DNA of 7,820 nt from Acidobacteriota bacterium (GCA_003476685.1 DMVN01000115.1:219-8038); one strand, 5' to 3'; counted from the first letter of the stretch, positions 1 to 6,828 are shown. Notes: generated by a model not told the origin, from the sequence alone. A program made the numbers and translations.

Positions 1-274
1 CCCGCCAGTAATAATTCTGACAGCTCAGGAATTCTTCGCCGCCGTAGGCGATGTGGGTGGAATCCTGGCTGCTGACCTTTCCGCTGTCCCAGTAATCACC
101 CATTTCTTTTTCGCAGAATTCCCGCTCGGAAGCCACGATGATCTGGTAGGCGGTCTGACGGTCGCCGCGGAAGTCGCTTCTGATTTTCCAGAAAAAACGG
201 GGCCTGGGTATCTCCAGAAGCTCCGGTTCCTTCAGGTATTCAACTCTCAGGTCAAACGGTGGAGGTAGCGACAT
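1..274 (-). CDS. Alpha-L-rhamnosidase, GH78 type (N-terminal 91 codons; truncated by window edge)
   Basis: This would be a glycoside hydrolase that releases terminal L-rhamnose from oligosaccharides or glycosides. Only the N-terminal beta-sandwich region is present; the catalytic (alpha/alpha)6 barrel would lie beyond the left edge, so no catalytic residue can be checked. The visible part has the typical GH78 opening: a short VEYL segment (residues 11-14), then PRPRFFWK (23-30), RQTAYQIIVAS (39-49), YWDSGKVSS (61-69) and finally QNYYWR (86-91). Family members are usually about 900 residues long. The start codon at 274-272 follows AGGAG (281-285) with a 6-base gap. No signal peptide is visible: the N-terminus begins MSLPPPFDLR with no hydrophobic stretch, so I infer a cytoplasmic enzyme acting on imported rhamnosides. 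It lies 84 bases downstream of the HD-GYP gene on the same strand. The rhaB and rhaA genes nearby support the assignment. A different enzyme sharing this N-terminal module is possible but less likely. Confidence 0.85.
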   Translation of the reverse strand, partial: MSLPPPFDLRVEYLKEPELLEIPRPRFFWKIRSDFRGDRQTAYQIIVASEREFCEKEMGDYWDSGKVSSQDSTHIAYGGEEFLSCQNYYWR

Positions 275-280
275 GAAGCA

Positions 281-285
281 CTCCT
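281..285 (-). promoter_or_regulatory. Ribosome binding site of the alpha-L-rhamnosidase gene
   Basis: On the minus strand AGGAG lies 6 bases before the ATG at 274-272. It is the site that fixes the start of the truncated rhamnosidase gene. Confidence 0.7.
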
Positions 286-358
286 GTTTTTTGGTTAAGG
301 GGGCTGAGCCCGAAAGCGGCCGCCCTAAAACTTGCTGCCATCTCTTCTTTCCGTCTGT

Positions 359-1810
359 TTACATGGCCTGAGCCAGGAAATAATCCGGGACTTCCAGGCC
401 GTAATCTTCCGGGTTGATTTCCTTGACAATCGTCCTCCGGAATTTTTTGGTCTGCGGGTCAACCTCGGTCAGGTCGACCACCTCGCCGTCAACCTTCTGG
501 CCCTGGCTGTTGACGATTATCTTCACCCGGGGGCGCAGCAGAAACCTGGCTTCCTGGTTGTTTTCCACCACCAGCCCTATCTCTCCAGTATTCAGCAGCA
601 CCAGCGACCCGACCGGGAAAAGGCCCATCATCTGGACGAAGGTCTTGAGGATGACCGGGTTAAACTCGGTGCCGATGTTTTCCAGCATCAGGCTCAGGGC
701 TTCGGCCCGGGTGAAGGTCTTCTTGCGGTAAACTCGCTTGGTGGTTATGGCATCGAAGAAATCGCAGACCTTGACGATCCGGCTGTAGAGATTGAGGTCA
801 TGCTTTATCCGGAACCGGGGGTAGCCGGTCAGGTCTTCCTTGATGTGATGCTCCATGGCCACGTGGATGGCACTGACCGGTAGCCGGCGGAAATCCCGCA
901 GCTGGACCAGCTTTTCCGCTCCCTGGTGGGGGTGGAGCTCCATGATTTTCCTCTCGTCTTCGGTCAGCTGCCCCGGTTTGTTGAGAATCTCAAGCGGCGT
1001 CTCTATCTTGCCCAGGTCGTGGAAAAAAGCGGCCAGTCCCAGGTCGACCAGCTCAGCCCTGGACAGGCCCAGGCGGCGGCCCAGGGCCACGGCCAGCAGG
1101 CTGACGTTGACCGAATGGTTAAGGGTGTACTCGTCATGGTTCTTGATGGTGGTCAAGCCCAGCAGGAAGGATTCGTTATCGACCAGGTGGTTGAAGATGG
1201 ACTGGATAAGACGGCGGGTGGTGTTGAGCTTGATTTGCTCGTTCTCTTTATTTCTCTCGGACACCTCCCGCAGGTGGAGGATGCTCAGGAAAAACAGGCG
1301 GGCAGCGCTTCTTTCTGGGCTGGGCAGCTTTTCCGAAGCCTCCAGCTTCTCCAGACGGACTTTTTCCATACCCTGCTGGGTCAGCTCGCTCACTATGTCC
1401 TCAAAAGGAGTACTGGAGGTTCTCTTCAGGCAGAGGATGTTGACTGCGGTCAGGAGTTCTTCCCGCGAGATGTCCGGTTCCAGCGACAGCAGCCCGATTT
1501 CCCTCTTGCGGAATTCTTCCAGCAGGAACTTAAAAATCGGGTAGTTAGCCAGGGAAAATTTCAGCCGGCTCTGGTTGAAGAAAATTGATTCCCGCTTGAT
1601 CTTGAAATTTATCTCGGGACTGGCAGCCTTCAATTCCTGCAGGTTCTGGTAGAGCAGACCGGTCTGTTCCTGCAGCAGTTCGTTATTTTCGGCATAAAGT
1701 CTCAGTATCTTGAAGACTATGTAAAAACGGACCAGGAAGTTGATAGCCAGTTTCTGCAGCTGCGGGCCGCTGACTTTTTTTTCTTCCTCTTGATTCCTGT
1801 CTTCGGTCAT
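359..1810 (-). CDS. HD-GYP domain protein with an N-terminal domain shared with its upstream neighbour
   Basis: The 483-residue protein has an HD-GYP phosphohydrolase domain at about residues 220-400. HD-GYP proteins typically hydrolyse cyclic di-GMP or related cyclic dinucleotides. Visible candidate metal ligands are H232, the HD pair H264-D265 in HDLGK, H293 in ELHP, H321-H322, and D350 in KVCDFFDAIT; the GYP signature is at 329-331. The GYP loop reads HHIKEDLTGYP, whereas typical members read HHE..DG.GYP, so E is replaced by I and G by L. After the domain, residues about 399-450 look beta-rich (FPVGSLVLLNTGEIGLVVE), as in many HD-GYP proteins. Residues 19-126 form a helix/beta-hairpin/helix region resembling the N-terminus of the upstream protein; 150-215 are helical. 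No membrane segment or signal peptide is seen, so it is probably cytoplasmic. The start overlaps the upstream stop as ATGA, and GGAGG (1821-1825) lies 10 bases before it, so translation is probably coupled. The domain is certain; the substrate is not. Confidence 0.93.
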   Translation of the reverse strand: MTEDRNQEEEKKVSGPQLQKLAINFLVRFYIVFKILRLYAENNELLQEQTGLLYQNLQELKAASPEINFKIKRESIFFNQSRLKFSLANYPIFKFLLEEFRKREIGLLSLEPDISREELLTAVNILCLKRTSSTPFEDIVSELTQQGMEKVRLEKLEASEKLPSPERSAARLFFLSILHLREVSERNKENEQIKLNTTRRLIQSIFNHLVDNESFLLGLTTIKNHDEYTLNHSVNVSLLAVALGRRLGLSRAELVDLGLAAFFHDLGKIETPLEILNKPGQLTEDERKIMELHPHQGAEKLVQLRDFRRLPVSAIHVAMEHHIKEDLTGYPRFRIKHDLNLYSRIVKVCDFFDAITTKRVYRKKTFTRAEALSLMLENIGTEFNPVILKTFVQMMGLFPVGSLVLLNTGEIGLVVENNQEARFLLRPRVKIIVNSQGQKVDGEVVDLTEVDPQTKKFRRTIVKEINPEDYGLEVPDYFLAQAM

Positions 1811-3687
1811 CTGGAATTTTCCTCCGGTTGGGACGGTTGGCCCAGCGTCAACCTGACCAGAGCCTGACTGGCGGCCTGCCGCACCCGGGGGTTAAGGAAT
1901 TTCTCTCCCCGGCGCAGCAGCTCCAGGGCTTCCGGGCTGCGGTTGGCTTCCAGGCCGGCCACGGCGCAGACCCGGAGTTCGGTGGCGGCCGGCAGGATGG
2001 ATTTTTTCAGGTAGGTTTTCTTGAGGAAGTTAAAGGCTTCGGGGTTCCGGCTGCGGCCCAGAAATTCAAACAGGGCCTTCTTCTCCTCAAAAGGCTTGCG
2101 GCGGAAAGCCCTGGTGGTCGTATCCTTAACGAGCTGTTTCAGGCGGGAGAGGTCTCCCAGATATTTCAGGCTGCTGGTGGCTTTAAGCCGGACCTGCCCA
2201 TCGCTGTCATTCATAAAGCCCAGGAGAATCTTGTTGGCCATTTCCTCCTGAAATGAGCTCAGGGCCTCGATGGCCAGAAGTTTCAGTTCCCGACGGCTCA
2301 GGGTCAGGAAGTTGCTGAACTGCGAAATAATCTTCTGGCCGGGAAGCTCTCTCATCAGCTCGATGACCTCAGCCGTTAGCTCCGGTTTCTGGTCGTCGAT
2401 GAAGGCGGCAGCCGTGGCCGGGTTTTCCTGGAGTTTGCTCCGGATGAGCTGGCGCAGGCTGGCCCTGAACTCCGGGTTGTCTATTTTTTCGTAGAACTCA
2501 GCCAGGAAGGGCAGAGCCCTGTCTCCGAATTGCTTCACGTAGTCAAACAGGGCCAGGTAATTTAGCTCGGCTTTCTGGTCTACCAGTTTTCTGACTTCGT
2601 CCAGAATCTGCAGGCTGGAGGTGGCGGCGGCGAAAGACTCGAGCAGCGGTAGCTTTTCTGGCTGGTCCTGGTTGATCAGGGCTTTAAGGTCCTTGATTTT
2701 TTTGTCGAGCAGGATCGGTATTTCAAACCGGCCGGCCTTGATGCTTTCCTGATAAAAGGTCCGCAGGATTTCCAGATTAGCCCGGTATTGCTCCAGGTAT
2801 TTTTCCAGGGCCAGGATTTCCATCATCAGGTTGACAAATTCTTCCTCGGGCAAGAGCTGGCGGTTTCGTTCGATCAGCTGGTTCAGGGTGTCCATTTCTG
2901 CCCGGTTGAGAGTCACTTTTTCCGGCAGGCTGCCGGGAGCTTTCTCCTGGCCAGGAATTTCTTCCGGCTTTCCTTCGCCCTCGGCGAAACTCAGCGTCTG
3001 CTGCCAGGTTTCCGGCAGGTCGGGAAATTCCTGGTCCTGGAACGACTCCAGAGCCTGTTTTTCCTCGGGACGCAGCTCGACCTGGCCGGAAAAAATCTTC
3101 TGCCGGTCGACTTTGATTTCCACCACCCTGTTGGCCAGTTCCTGGGGAATTATCTGCAGCCCTTTTTTATTCAGGCTTTCGGCCCTTTCTTCCAGGATGC
3201 GGTTTTCGATGAACTCTTCCGGTGCGTAGTACTGAACGTTGGCCAGGTCTTTTAACCACAGGGCATTGACCAGGTCCGACTCTTCAGCCGGCTTGGCCGT
3301 TTCGGTCCGGACCAATTCCAGGAATTCGCCGATTTCCTGCTCGTCCATCCCCTGATATAGAGCCAGGACCCGCAGACCGTCCTTGTAGAAAAAGAACGGC
3401 AGGCTCTTGCTGGAGATTTCATCCTGGTAAACCGGCTTGCCCTGGTAATAGAAAGCAAACTCTCCGACTTCCAGCTCCAGCTTCTGGAAACGGTCAAGGA
3501 AAGCTTTGAGCCTGGAGATGAAGTCCCGGCGGAAATGGATGGCCGAGGAATGATGAGCCGGAAAAATCTTCAGGGCCGAGATGGTGTTAGCCAGAGCCAG
3601 GACCAGCTCCCGGGCTTGCTGAAAAGCCTGAGCCTCGTCTTCCTGTTCCGAACGGGCCTGGTCTTTTATCCTTTCTTCTTCAGTCAT
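1807..3687 (-). CDS. HEAT-repeat protein, partner of the HD-GYP gene
   Basis: This 626-residue protein has no enzyme motif that I recognise. Residues 25-130 form an N-terminal region of helices, a beta-hairpin (EFAFYYQGKPVYQ, 76-88) and helices (LPFFFYKDGLRVLAL, 96-110). Its order resembles that of the HD-GYP protein encoded next. Residues about 200-260 are rich in P, E and Q and look like a linker. Residues 260-420 are helical and partly charged. The C-terminal part, about 380-613, looks like HEAT-type alpha-solenoid repeats, for example FMNDSDGQVRLKATSSLKYL (491-510) and FLNPRVRQAASQALVRL (597-613). Such repeats usually bind proteins, so a scaffold or regulator of the HD-GYP partner is my inference. 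No signal peptide or membrane segment is visible. The ATG at 3687 has a GAGG only 3 bases away, a tight spacing, but no other upstream methionine is available. It lies 69 bases after rhaA, with a promoter-like site in the gap. Confidence 0.85.
   Translation of the reverse strand: MTEEERIKDQARSEQEDEAQAFQQARELVLALANTISALKIFPAHHSSAIHFRRDFISRLKAFLDRFQKLELEVGEFAFYYQGKPVYQDEISSKSLPFFFYKDGLRVLALYQGMDEQEIGEFLELVRTETAKPAEESDLVNALWLKDLANVQYYAPEEFIENRILEERAESLNKKGLQIIPQELANRVVEIKVDRQKIFSGQVELRPEEKQALESFQDQEFPDLPETWQQTLSFAEGEGKPEEIPGQEKAPGSLPEKVTLNRAEMDTLNQLIERNRQLLPEEEFVNLMMEILALEKYLEQYRANLEILRTFYQESIKAGRFEIPILLDKKIKDLKALINQDQPEKLPLLESFAAATSSLQILDEVRKLVDQKAELNYLALFDYVKQFGDRALPFLAEFYEKIDNPEFRASLRQLIRSKLQENPATAAAFIDDQKPELTAEVIELMRELPGQKIISQFSNFLTLSRRELKLLAIEALSSFQEEMANKILLGFMNDSDGQVRLKATSSLKYLGDLSRLKQLVKDTTTRAFRRKPFEEKKALFEFLGRSRNPEAFNFLKKTYLKKSILPAATELRVCAVAGLEANRSPEALELLRRGEKFLNPRVRQAASQALVRLTLGQPSQPEENSR
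1821..1825 (-). promoter_or_regulatory. Internal ribosome binding site of the HD-GYP gene
   Basis: GGAGG on the minus strand lies inside the last codons of the HEAT-repeat gene, 10 bases before the ATG at 1810. With the ATGA stop/start overlap it points to coupled or independent re-initiation, and so to roughly matched synthesis of the two proteins. Confidence 0.6.
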
Positions 3688-3704
3688 GGTCCTCGGTCAG
3701 GCAT

Positions 3705-3734
3705 AGTTTAATGCAGCTGCGAACGAATAGTCAA
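3705..3734 (-). promoter_or_regulatory. Candidate internal promoter for the HEAT/HD-GYP pair
   Basis: On the minus strand TTGACT (3729-3734, five of six to the sigma-70 -35 consensus) is followed after 18 bases by TAAACT (3705-3710, four of six to the -10). Transcription would start near 3698, leaving a leader of about 11 bases before the HEAT ATG. It could let the signalling pair be expressed apart from rhaBA. The leader is short and the -10 imperfect, so this is tentative. Confidence 0.35.
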
Positions 3735-3756
3735 ACCGCGGGCTGAGAACGAGCGG

Positions 3757-5019
3757 TCAGCGCTGGCTCAGAACCTGGTCTTCGTAATCCTTGATTTCAG
3801 GAAGCCACAGGTTTTCAGGCGGAGTGTTGTGGTTCAGACAGTAATAATTCCAGACTGCTCCCAGGGGCAGGTCCCTGGCCACCTGCCGCCAGGCCAGCTT
3901 GGCCAGGCTGTCGCCGGCCAGCTCGGCCTGCTTGATTCTATCCCAGGGAAGAAGCAGGGCCCGCAGCAGGCTGCGCAGGGTGGACCTGGCTCCCAGCACC
4001 CAGGCCCCCACCCGGTTCATTGAGGCGTCGAAATAATCCAGCGCCAGGTGGATTTTCTCAGGAAAAGGGGAGTTGACAATTTCTTCAGCCAGGGTGTCCA
4101 GGTCGTCGTTGCCGATTACCACGTGGTCGCTGTCCCAGTGCAGGCCCCGGCTGATATGGAGCAGCAGTTCGCTGCTGACCTGGAGGATGGCCGAAAGTTT
4201 GTCGGCTACCGATTCGGTCGGGTGGAAGTGGCCCAGGTCCAGGCAGACCATTTTGCCCTTTTTCAGGGCATAGGCCAGGTAAAATTCGTGGGAGCCGACC
4301 ACAAAAGCTTCGCTGCCCAGGCCGAAGAGTTTGCTTTCCAGGGCATCCTTGAGCAAGGTCTGGCTGAACTCCAGCTCGAAAATCTCTTCCAGCGAATCGT
4401 AAAGAATCTGCCGGTATAGCCAGCGGTCGGAGGGAATATCTTTCAGGCCGTCCGGAATCCAGAGGTTATGCAGGGAGTAGGACTTGAGCTCCCGGCCGAA
4501 GAAGGCGGCGATTTTGCGGCAGCACTTGACATGTTCTACCCAGAACTTCCTGATTTCTTTTCGCGGGTGACTCAGAGTCAGGCCCGAGGCGGCCTTGGGA
4601 TGGCCGAAACAGGTGGCATTGAAGTCCAGCTTGATATTCAGGTACTTGGCCCATTCCAGCCAGCCCCGGAAGTGGGAGGGTTCGTACTCGTTTCTTTCGA
4701 CCGGCGAATTGAATTCTCCGTAGATAGAATGGAGGTTGACCCGGTGGCGGCCCGGAATCAAGGACAGAGCCTTCTCCAGGTCCTGCCGGAGTTCGGTGGC
4801 GTTTCTGGCCCGGCCGGGGTAGTGGCCTGTTACCTGCAGGCCTGAGCCCCCGAAGCTGATTTCCTGCCACTCGAAGCCCTGGACGTCATCCCCCTGCCAG
4901 CAGTGAATTGAAAGCTGGAAATTCTGGAGCTGGGCCAGCGCTTTTTCAGTGTCTATGCCCAGGTCGGCATATCTTTCCCGGGCTTCACGGTAACGTTTGT
5001 CCACCAGAGTCAGGTCCAT
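3757..5019 (-). CDS. rhaA: L-rhamnose isomerase
   Basis: RhaA converts L-rhamnose to L-rhamnulose in the cytoplasm, the first step of the phosphorylating rhamnose pathway. The 420-residue length matches the family (E. coli about 419). Recognised blocks are HCWQGDDV (39-46), NLHSIYGEF (95-103), GSHEFY (242-247), CLDLGHFHPTE (259-269), LLLHISRG (285-292), WDSDHVV (295-301) and DYFDASMNR (328-336). The ligands I remember for the two metal sites of the E. coli enzyme (E234, D267, H270, H294, D302, D304, D334) all have a counterpart at a constant offset: E228, D261, H264, H288, D296, D298 and D328. The enzyme should therefore be active. I chose ATG at 5019 because AGGAGG (5027-5032) sits 7 bases before it; an in-frame TTG at 5025 is only one base from that site. 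It follows rhaB by 83 bases on the same strand and precedes the HEAT gene by 69. Confidence 0.97.
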   Translation of the reverse strand: MDLTLVDKRYREARERYADLGIDTEKALAQLQNFQLSIHCWQGDDVQGFEWQEISFGGSGLQVTGHYPGRARNATELRQDLEKALSLIPGRHRVNLHSIYGEFNSPVERNEYEPSHFRGWLEWAKYLNIKLDFNATCFGHPKAASGLTLSHPRKEIRKFWVEHVKCCRKIAAFFGRELKSYSLHNLWIPDGLKDIPSDRWLYRQILYDSLEEIFELEFSQTLLKDALESKLFGLGSEAFVVGSHEFYLAYALKKGKMVCLDLGHFHPTESVADKLSAILQVSSELLLHISRGLHWDSDHVVIGNDDLDTLAEEIVNSPFPEKIHLALDYFDASMNRVGAWVLGARSTLRSLLRALLLPWDRIKQAELAGDSLAKLAWRQVARDLPLGAVWNYYCLNHNTPPENLWLPEIKDYEDQVLSQR

Positions 5020-5026
5020 TACCAAC

Positions 5027-5032
5027 CCTCCT
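5027..5032 (-). promoter_or_regulatory. Ribosome binding site deciding the rhaA start
   Basis: A full AGGAGG on the minus strand is 7 bases from ATG 5019. It leaves only one base before the alternative TTG at 5025, so the ATG is preferred. Confidence 0.8.
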
Positions 5033-5044
5033 GAATGAAGATTT

Positions 5045-5071
5045 TTTATAATTTTAAGGTTCCGGTGTCAA
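5045..5071 (-). promoter_or_regulatory. Candidate promoter in the rhaB-rhaA gap
   Basis: The minus strand carries a perfect TTGACA (5066-5071) followed after 15 bases by TATAAA (5045-5050, five of six). The boxes are strong but the spacing is shorter than the preferred 17. TCCGG and CCGGA flank the -35 box as a 5-base inverted repeat with an 8-base spacer (about 5061-5078). It may give rhaA extra expression independent of rhaB, or it may be inactive. Confidence 0.35.
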
Positions 5072-5102
5072 GCCCGGACGCAGACAGGCGAGACCCGTTT
5101 TA

Positions 5103-6575
5103 TTATTTTCCAATAATCCGAAGAAAATCCCGGTAAGGCTCGGACCAGGTTTCCGGCTCCACGGGAGTGAATTCTTTTATCTCAAACGACTGCCGCACTA
5201 CCTCTCTTATCTCCTGGCTGCTCCCCAGCAGACCGGCGGCCAGGGCCTGCACCAGGATATTACCGGCTGAAGTGGCTTCATCCGGCCCGGCCAGCACTCT
5301 CAAACCGGTGGCTTCGGCCGTGAACTGGTTCAGGAGCTGGTTGCGCGAGCCACCTCCTATTATGTGAATGGTGCTGAAGCGGCGGCCGGTCAGCCGGCTG
5401 AGTTCCTCCACCACCAGGCGGTACTTGAAAGCCAGGCTCTCCAGGATGGCCCGGACGGTGGTCCCGGAATCAGCCGGTTCTTTCTGCCCGGTCCGGCGGG
5501 CATAGTTGTTGATGGCTTCGACCATGTTTTCCGGATGTAGAAAATCAGGAGCGTCGGGGTCCAGAAAAAGCTGGAAAGGCCGGGCCCGGGCTGCCAGGTC
5601 CACCAGTTGTTCATAACTCAGCTCTCCGCTTCTCGACCAGACCCGGCGGCACTGCTGCAACGGCCAGAGCCCGGTGACATTTTTCAGGAAGCGGATGGTC
5701 CGCCCCAGGCCGCTTTCGTTGGTGAAGTTGGCGGCAAAAGACTCCGGGGTGACCACGGGTTCAGGCAGTTCCACCCCGACCAGTGACCAGGTGCCGGAAC
5801 TGATGTAAAGCCAGTCCTGCCCTTCACCCGGGGCGGCGGCTACGGCCGAGGCGGTATCATGGCTGGCCACCTGGATGACCTCAATTTCCGGCAGGCCATC
5901 GTCCAGCAGCCAGCCGGAAATCCGACCCAGCCTGGTTCCGGGCTGATTAATTTCCGGCAGGATGGCAGCATCCAGGCCCATCCTGTCCAGAAGTTCGGGT
6001 AACCACTTCCGGCTGAAGGGCGAAAGAAGCTGGGATGTGGAGGCGATGGTCAATTCGGTGGCCTGCTTTCCGGTCAAAAGATAATTGATGATATCGGGTG
6101 TAAACAGCAGGCGCCGGGCTGAGCGGACCAGTTCCGGGTTTTCGGCCAGCAGCGAGTAAAGCTGAAACAGGGAGTTAAACGGGAGGAACTGGATTCCGGT
6201 CAGCCCGTAGAGTTCTTCCCGGGAATAATTACGGAAATACCGTTCCATGGCTTCAGGAAATGAGCGGTGCCGGTAACAATAGGGAAGAGCCAGCAGGTTG
6301 CCCCGGCCATCGAGCAGGCCGAAGTCCACTCCCCAGGTGTCAACTCCCAGGCTGGTAATTTCCAGGCTGTTTTTACGGCAGTCCTGGAGCACTTTCCTGA
6401 TTTCTTCAAACAGGTAGTAGATATTCCAGTGGAGGTGGTTATCAAGGTAGAGAGTCCTGTTGGGGAAGCGGTGCAGTTCTCGCAATTCCAGTCGGCCGTC
6501 TTCCAGCTGGCCCAGCATCGCCCGGCCGCTTTCAGCCCCCAGGTCAAAAGCCACAAATTGGTGACGTTTCATCAT
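5103..6575 (-). CDS. rhaB: Rhamnulokinase
   Basis: RhaB phosphorylates L-rhamnulose with ATP to L-rhamnulose-1-phosphate, the second step of rhamnose breakdown. It is a FGGY-family sugar kinase of 490 residues, close to the E. coli enzyme (489). Seen in order: the phosphate-binding start FDLGAESGRAML (10-21), GVDTWGVDFGLLD (77-89) typical of rhamnulokinases, SHDTASAV (238-245) with the probable catalytic base D240, SSGTWSLVG (259-267), FTNESG (284-289) and the nucleotide-site loop GGGSRNQLLNQ (407-417). All parts are intact. Two adjacent ATG codons (6575 and 6572) could be used: GGAAGG (6581-6586) lies 5 bases from the first and 8 from the second, so the protein may start one residue later. 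It is the first gene of the leftward cluster and faces the plus-strand yjbQ-type gene across a 335-base gap. A close FGGY relative such as fuculokinase is unlikely with rhaA next door. Confidence 0.97.
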   Translation of the reverse strand: MMKRHQFVAFDLGAESGRAMLGQLEDGRLELRELHRFPNRTLYLDNHLHWNIYYLFEEIRKVLQDCRKNSLEITSLGVDTWGVDFGLLDGRGNLLALPYCYRHRSFPEAMERYFRNYSREELYGLTGIQFLPFNSLFQLYSLLAENPELVRSARRLLFTPDIINYLLTGKQATELTIASTSQLLSPFSRKWLPELLDRMGLDAAILPEINQPGTRLGRISGWLLDDGLPEIEVIQVASHDTASAVAAAPGEGQDWLYISSGTWSLVGVELPEPVVTPESFAANFTNESGLGRTIRFLKNVTGLWPLQQCRRVWSRSGELSYEQLVDLAARARPFQLFLDPDAPDFLHPENMVEAINNYARRTGQKEPADSGTTVRAILESLAFKYRLVVEELSRLTGRRFSTIHIIGGGSRNQLLNQFTAEATGLRVLAGPDEATSAGNILVQALAAGLLGSSQEIREVVRQSFEIKEFTPVEPETWSEPYRDFLRIIGK

Positions 6576-6597
6576 GGCTGCCTTCCAACTTTTTTAT

Positions 6598-6626
6598 ATT
6601 GTAATTCTATCCACATTGCCGATAAA
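6598..6626 (-). promoter_or_regulatory. Candidate rhaB promoter
   Basis: On the minus strand TACAAT (6598-6603, five of six to the -10) lies 17 bases after TTTATC (6621-6626, three of six to the -35). An A-rich tract at 6643-6660 further upstream could act as an UP-like element. The start would be near 6591, about 16 bases before the ATG, leaving GGAAGG in the leader. The poor -35 box would suit a promoter that needs an activator, but this is inference. Confidence 0.3.
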
Positions 6627-6670
6627 TAATCCAGAGCCAGAAAATTCTTTTTTGTTTTAGCCGCAGAAGT

Positions 6671-6705
6671 CTGATAACTGGACAAAACGCTGGCCAACTT
6701 ATCGG
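6671..6705. repeat. Imperfect inverted repeat, possible operator of the rha cluster
   Basis: CTGATAACTGG (6671-6681) and CCAACTTATCGG (6694-6705) form an imperfect inverted repeat with one indel and a 12-base spacer. A third related copy, CCGATAA (6619-6625), overlaps the candidate -35 box of rhaB. The layout would fit a dimeric regulator bound upstream of rhaB; chance cannot be excluded. Confidence 0.3.
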
Positions 6706-6716
6706 GTTGCGCCGGT

Positions 6717-6729
6717 TCTAACGATTAGA
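6717..6729. repeat. Short inverted repeat TCTAA-CGA-TTAGA
   Basis: Five-base arms with a three-base spacer lie in the divergent region; GG and CC continue the symmetry after a one-base bulge at 6716. It is too short to be called an operator with confidence. Confidence 0.2.
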
Positions 6730-6814
6730 CCTCAGCCCCGACCATCTTTCTCCGCTGGAGCTATCTTCGGGCGGGCCATGTCTTAATTACCAATATTTTT
6801 ATTCTGGTGGACCT

Positions 6815-6828
6815 TTCTCAGTTGAGAA
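6815..6828. repeat. Perfect palindrome TTCTCA-GT-TGAGAA
   Basis: Six-base arms with a two-base centre form a 14-base perfect inverted repeat, of the size bound by many dimeric repressors. It lies 29 bases upstream of the -35 box proposed for the YjbQ-family gene and well upstream of rhaB. Its role is unknown. Confidence 0.35.

Noticed and set aside
301..323. GGGCTGAGCCC palindrome and adjacent GCGGCCGC in the gap between the HD-GYP and rhamnosidase genes
   Set aside because: The possible stem is only four pairs with a three-base loop and has no T-run on either strand, so it is neither a convincing terminator nor a clear operator.
332..1588. Open plus-strand frames opposite the HD-GYP gene (332-883, 855-1544, 926-1588)
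   Set aside because: They are antisense to a gene with clear domain motifs, overlap one another, show no recognisable family and have low-complexity composition typical of shadow frames in GC-rich DNA.
1828..3255. Open plus-strand frames opposite the HEAT-repeat gene, for example 1828-2256 and 2788-3255
   Set aside because: Antisense shadows rich in F, Q, L and G with no motif and no convincing ribosome site.
4466..4870. Frames on both strands inside rhaA
   Set aside because: The reading frame of rhaA carries all isomerase motifs; the others are out-of-frame shadows.
5020..5025. TTG start two codons upstream of the rhaA ATG
   Set aside because: It is one base from AGGAGG, too close for initiation; the ATG has a 7-base spacing.
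6267..6629. Plus-strand frame opposite the 5' end of rhaB
   Set aside because: It covers the kinase N-terminus in antisense and shows no family features.
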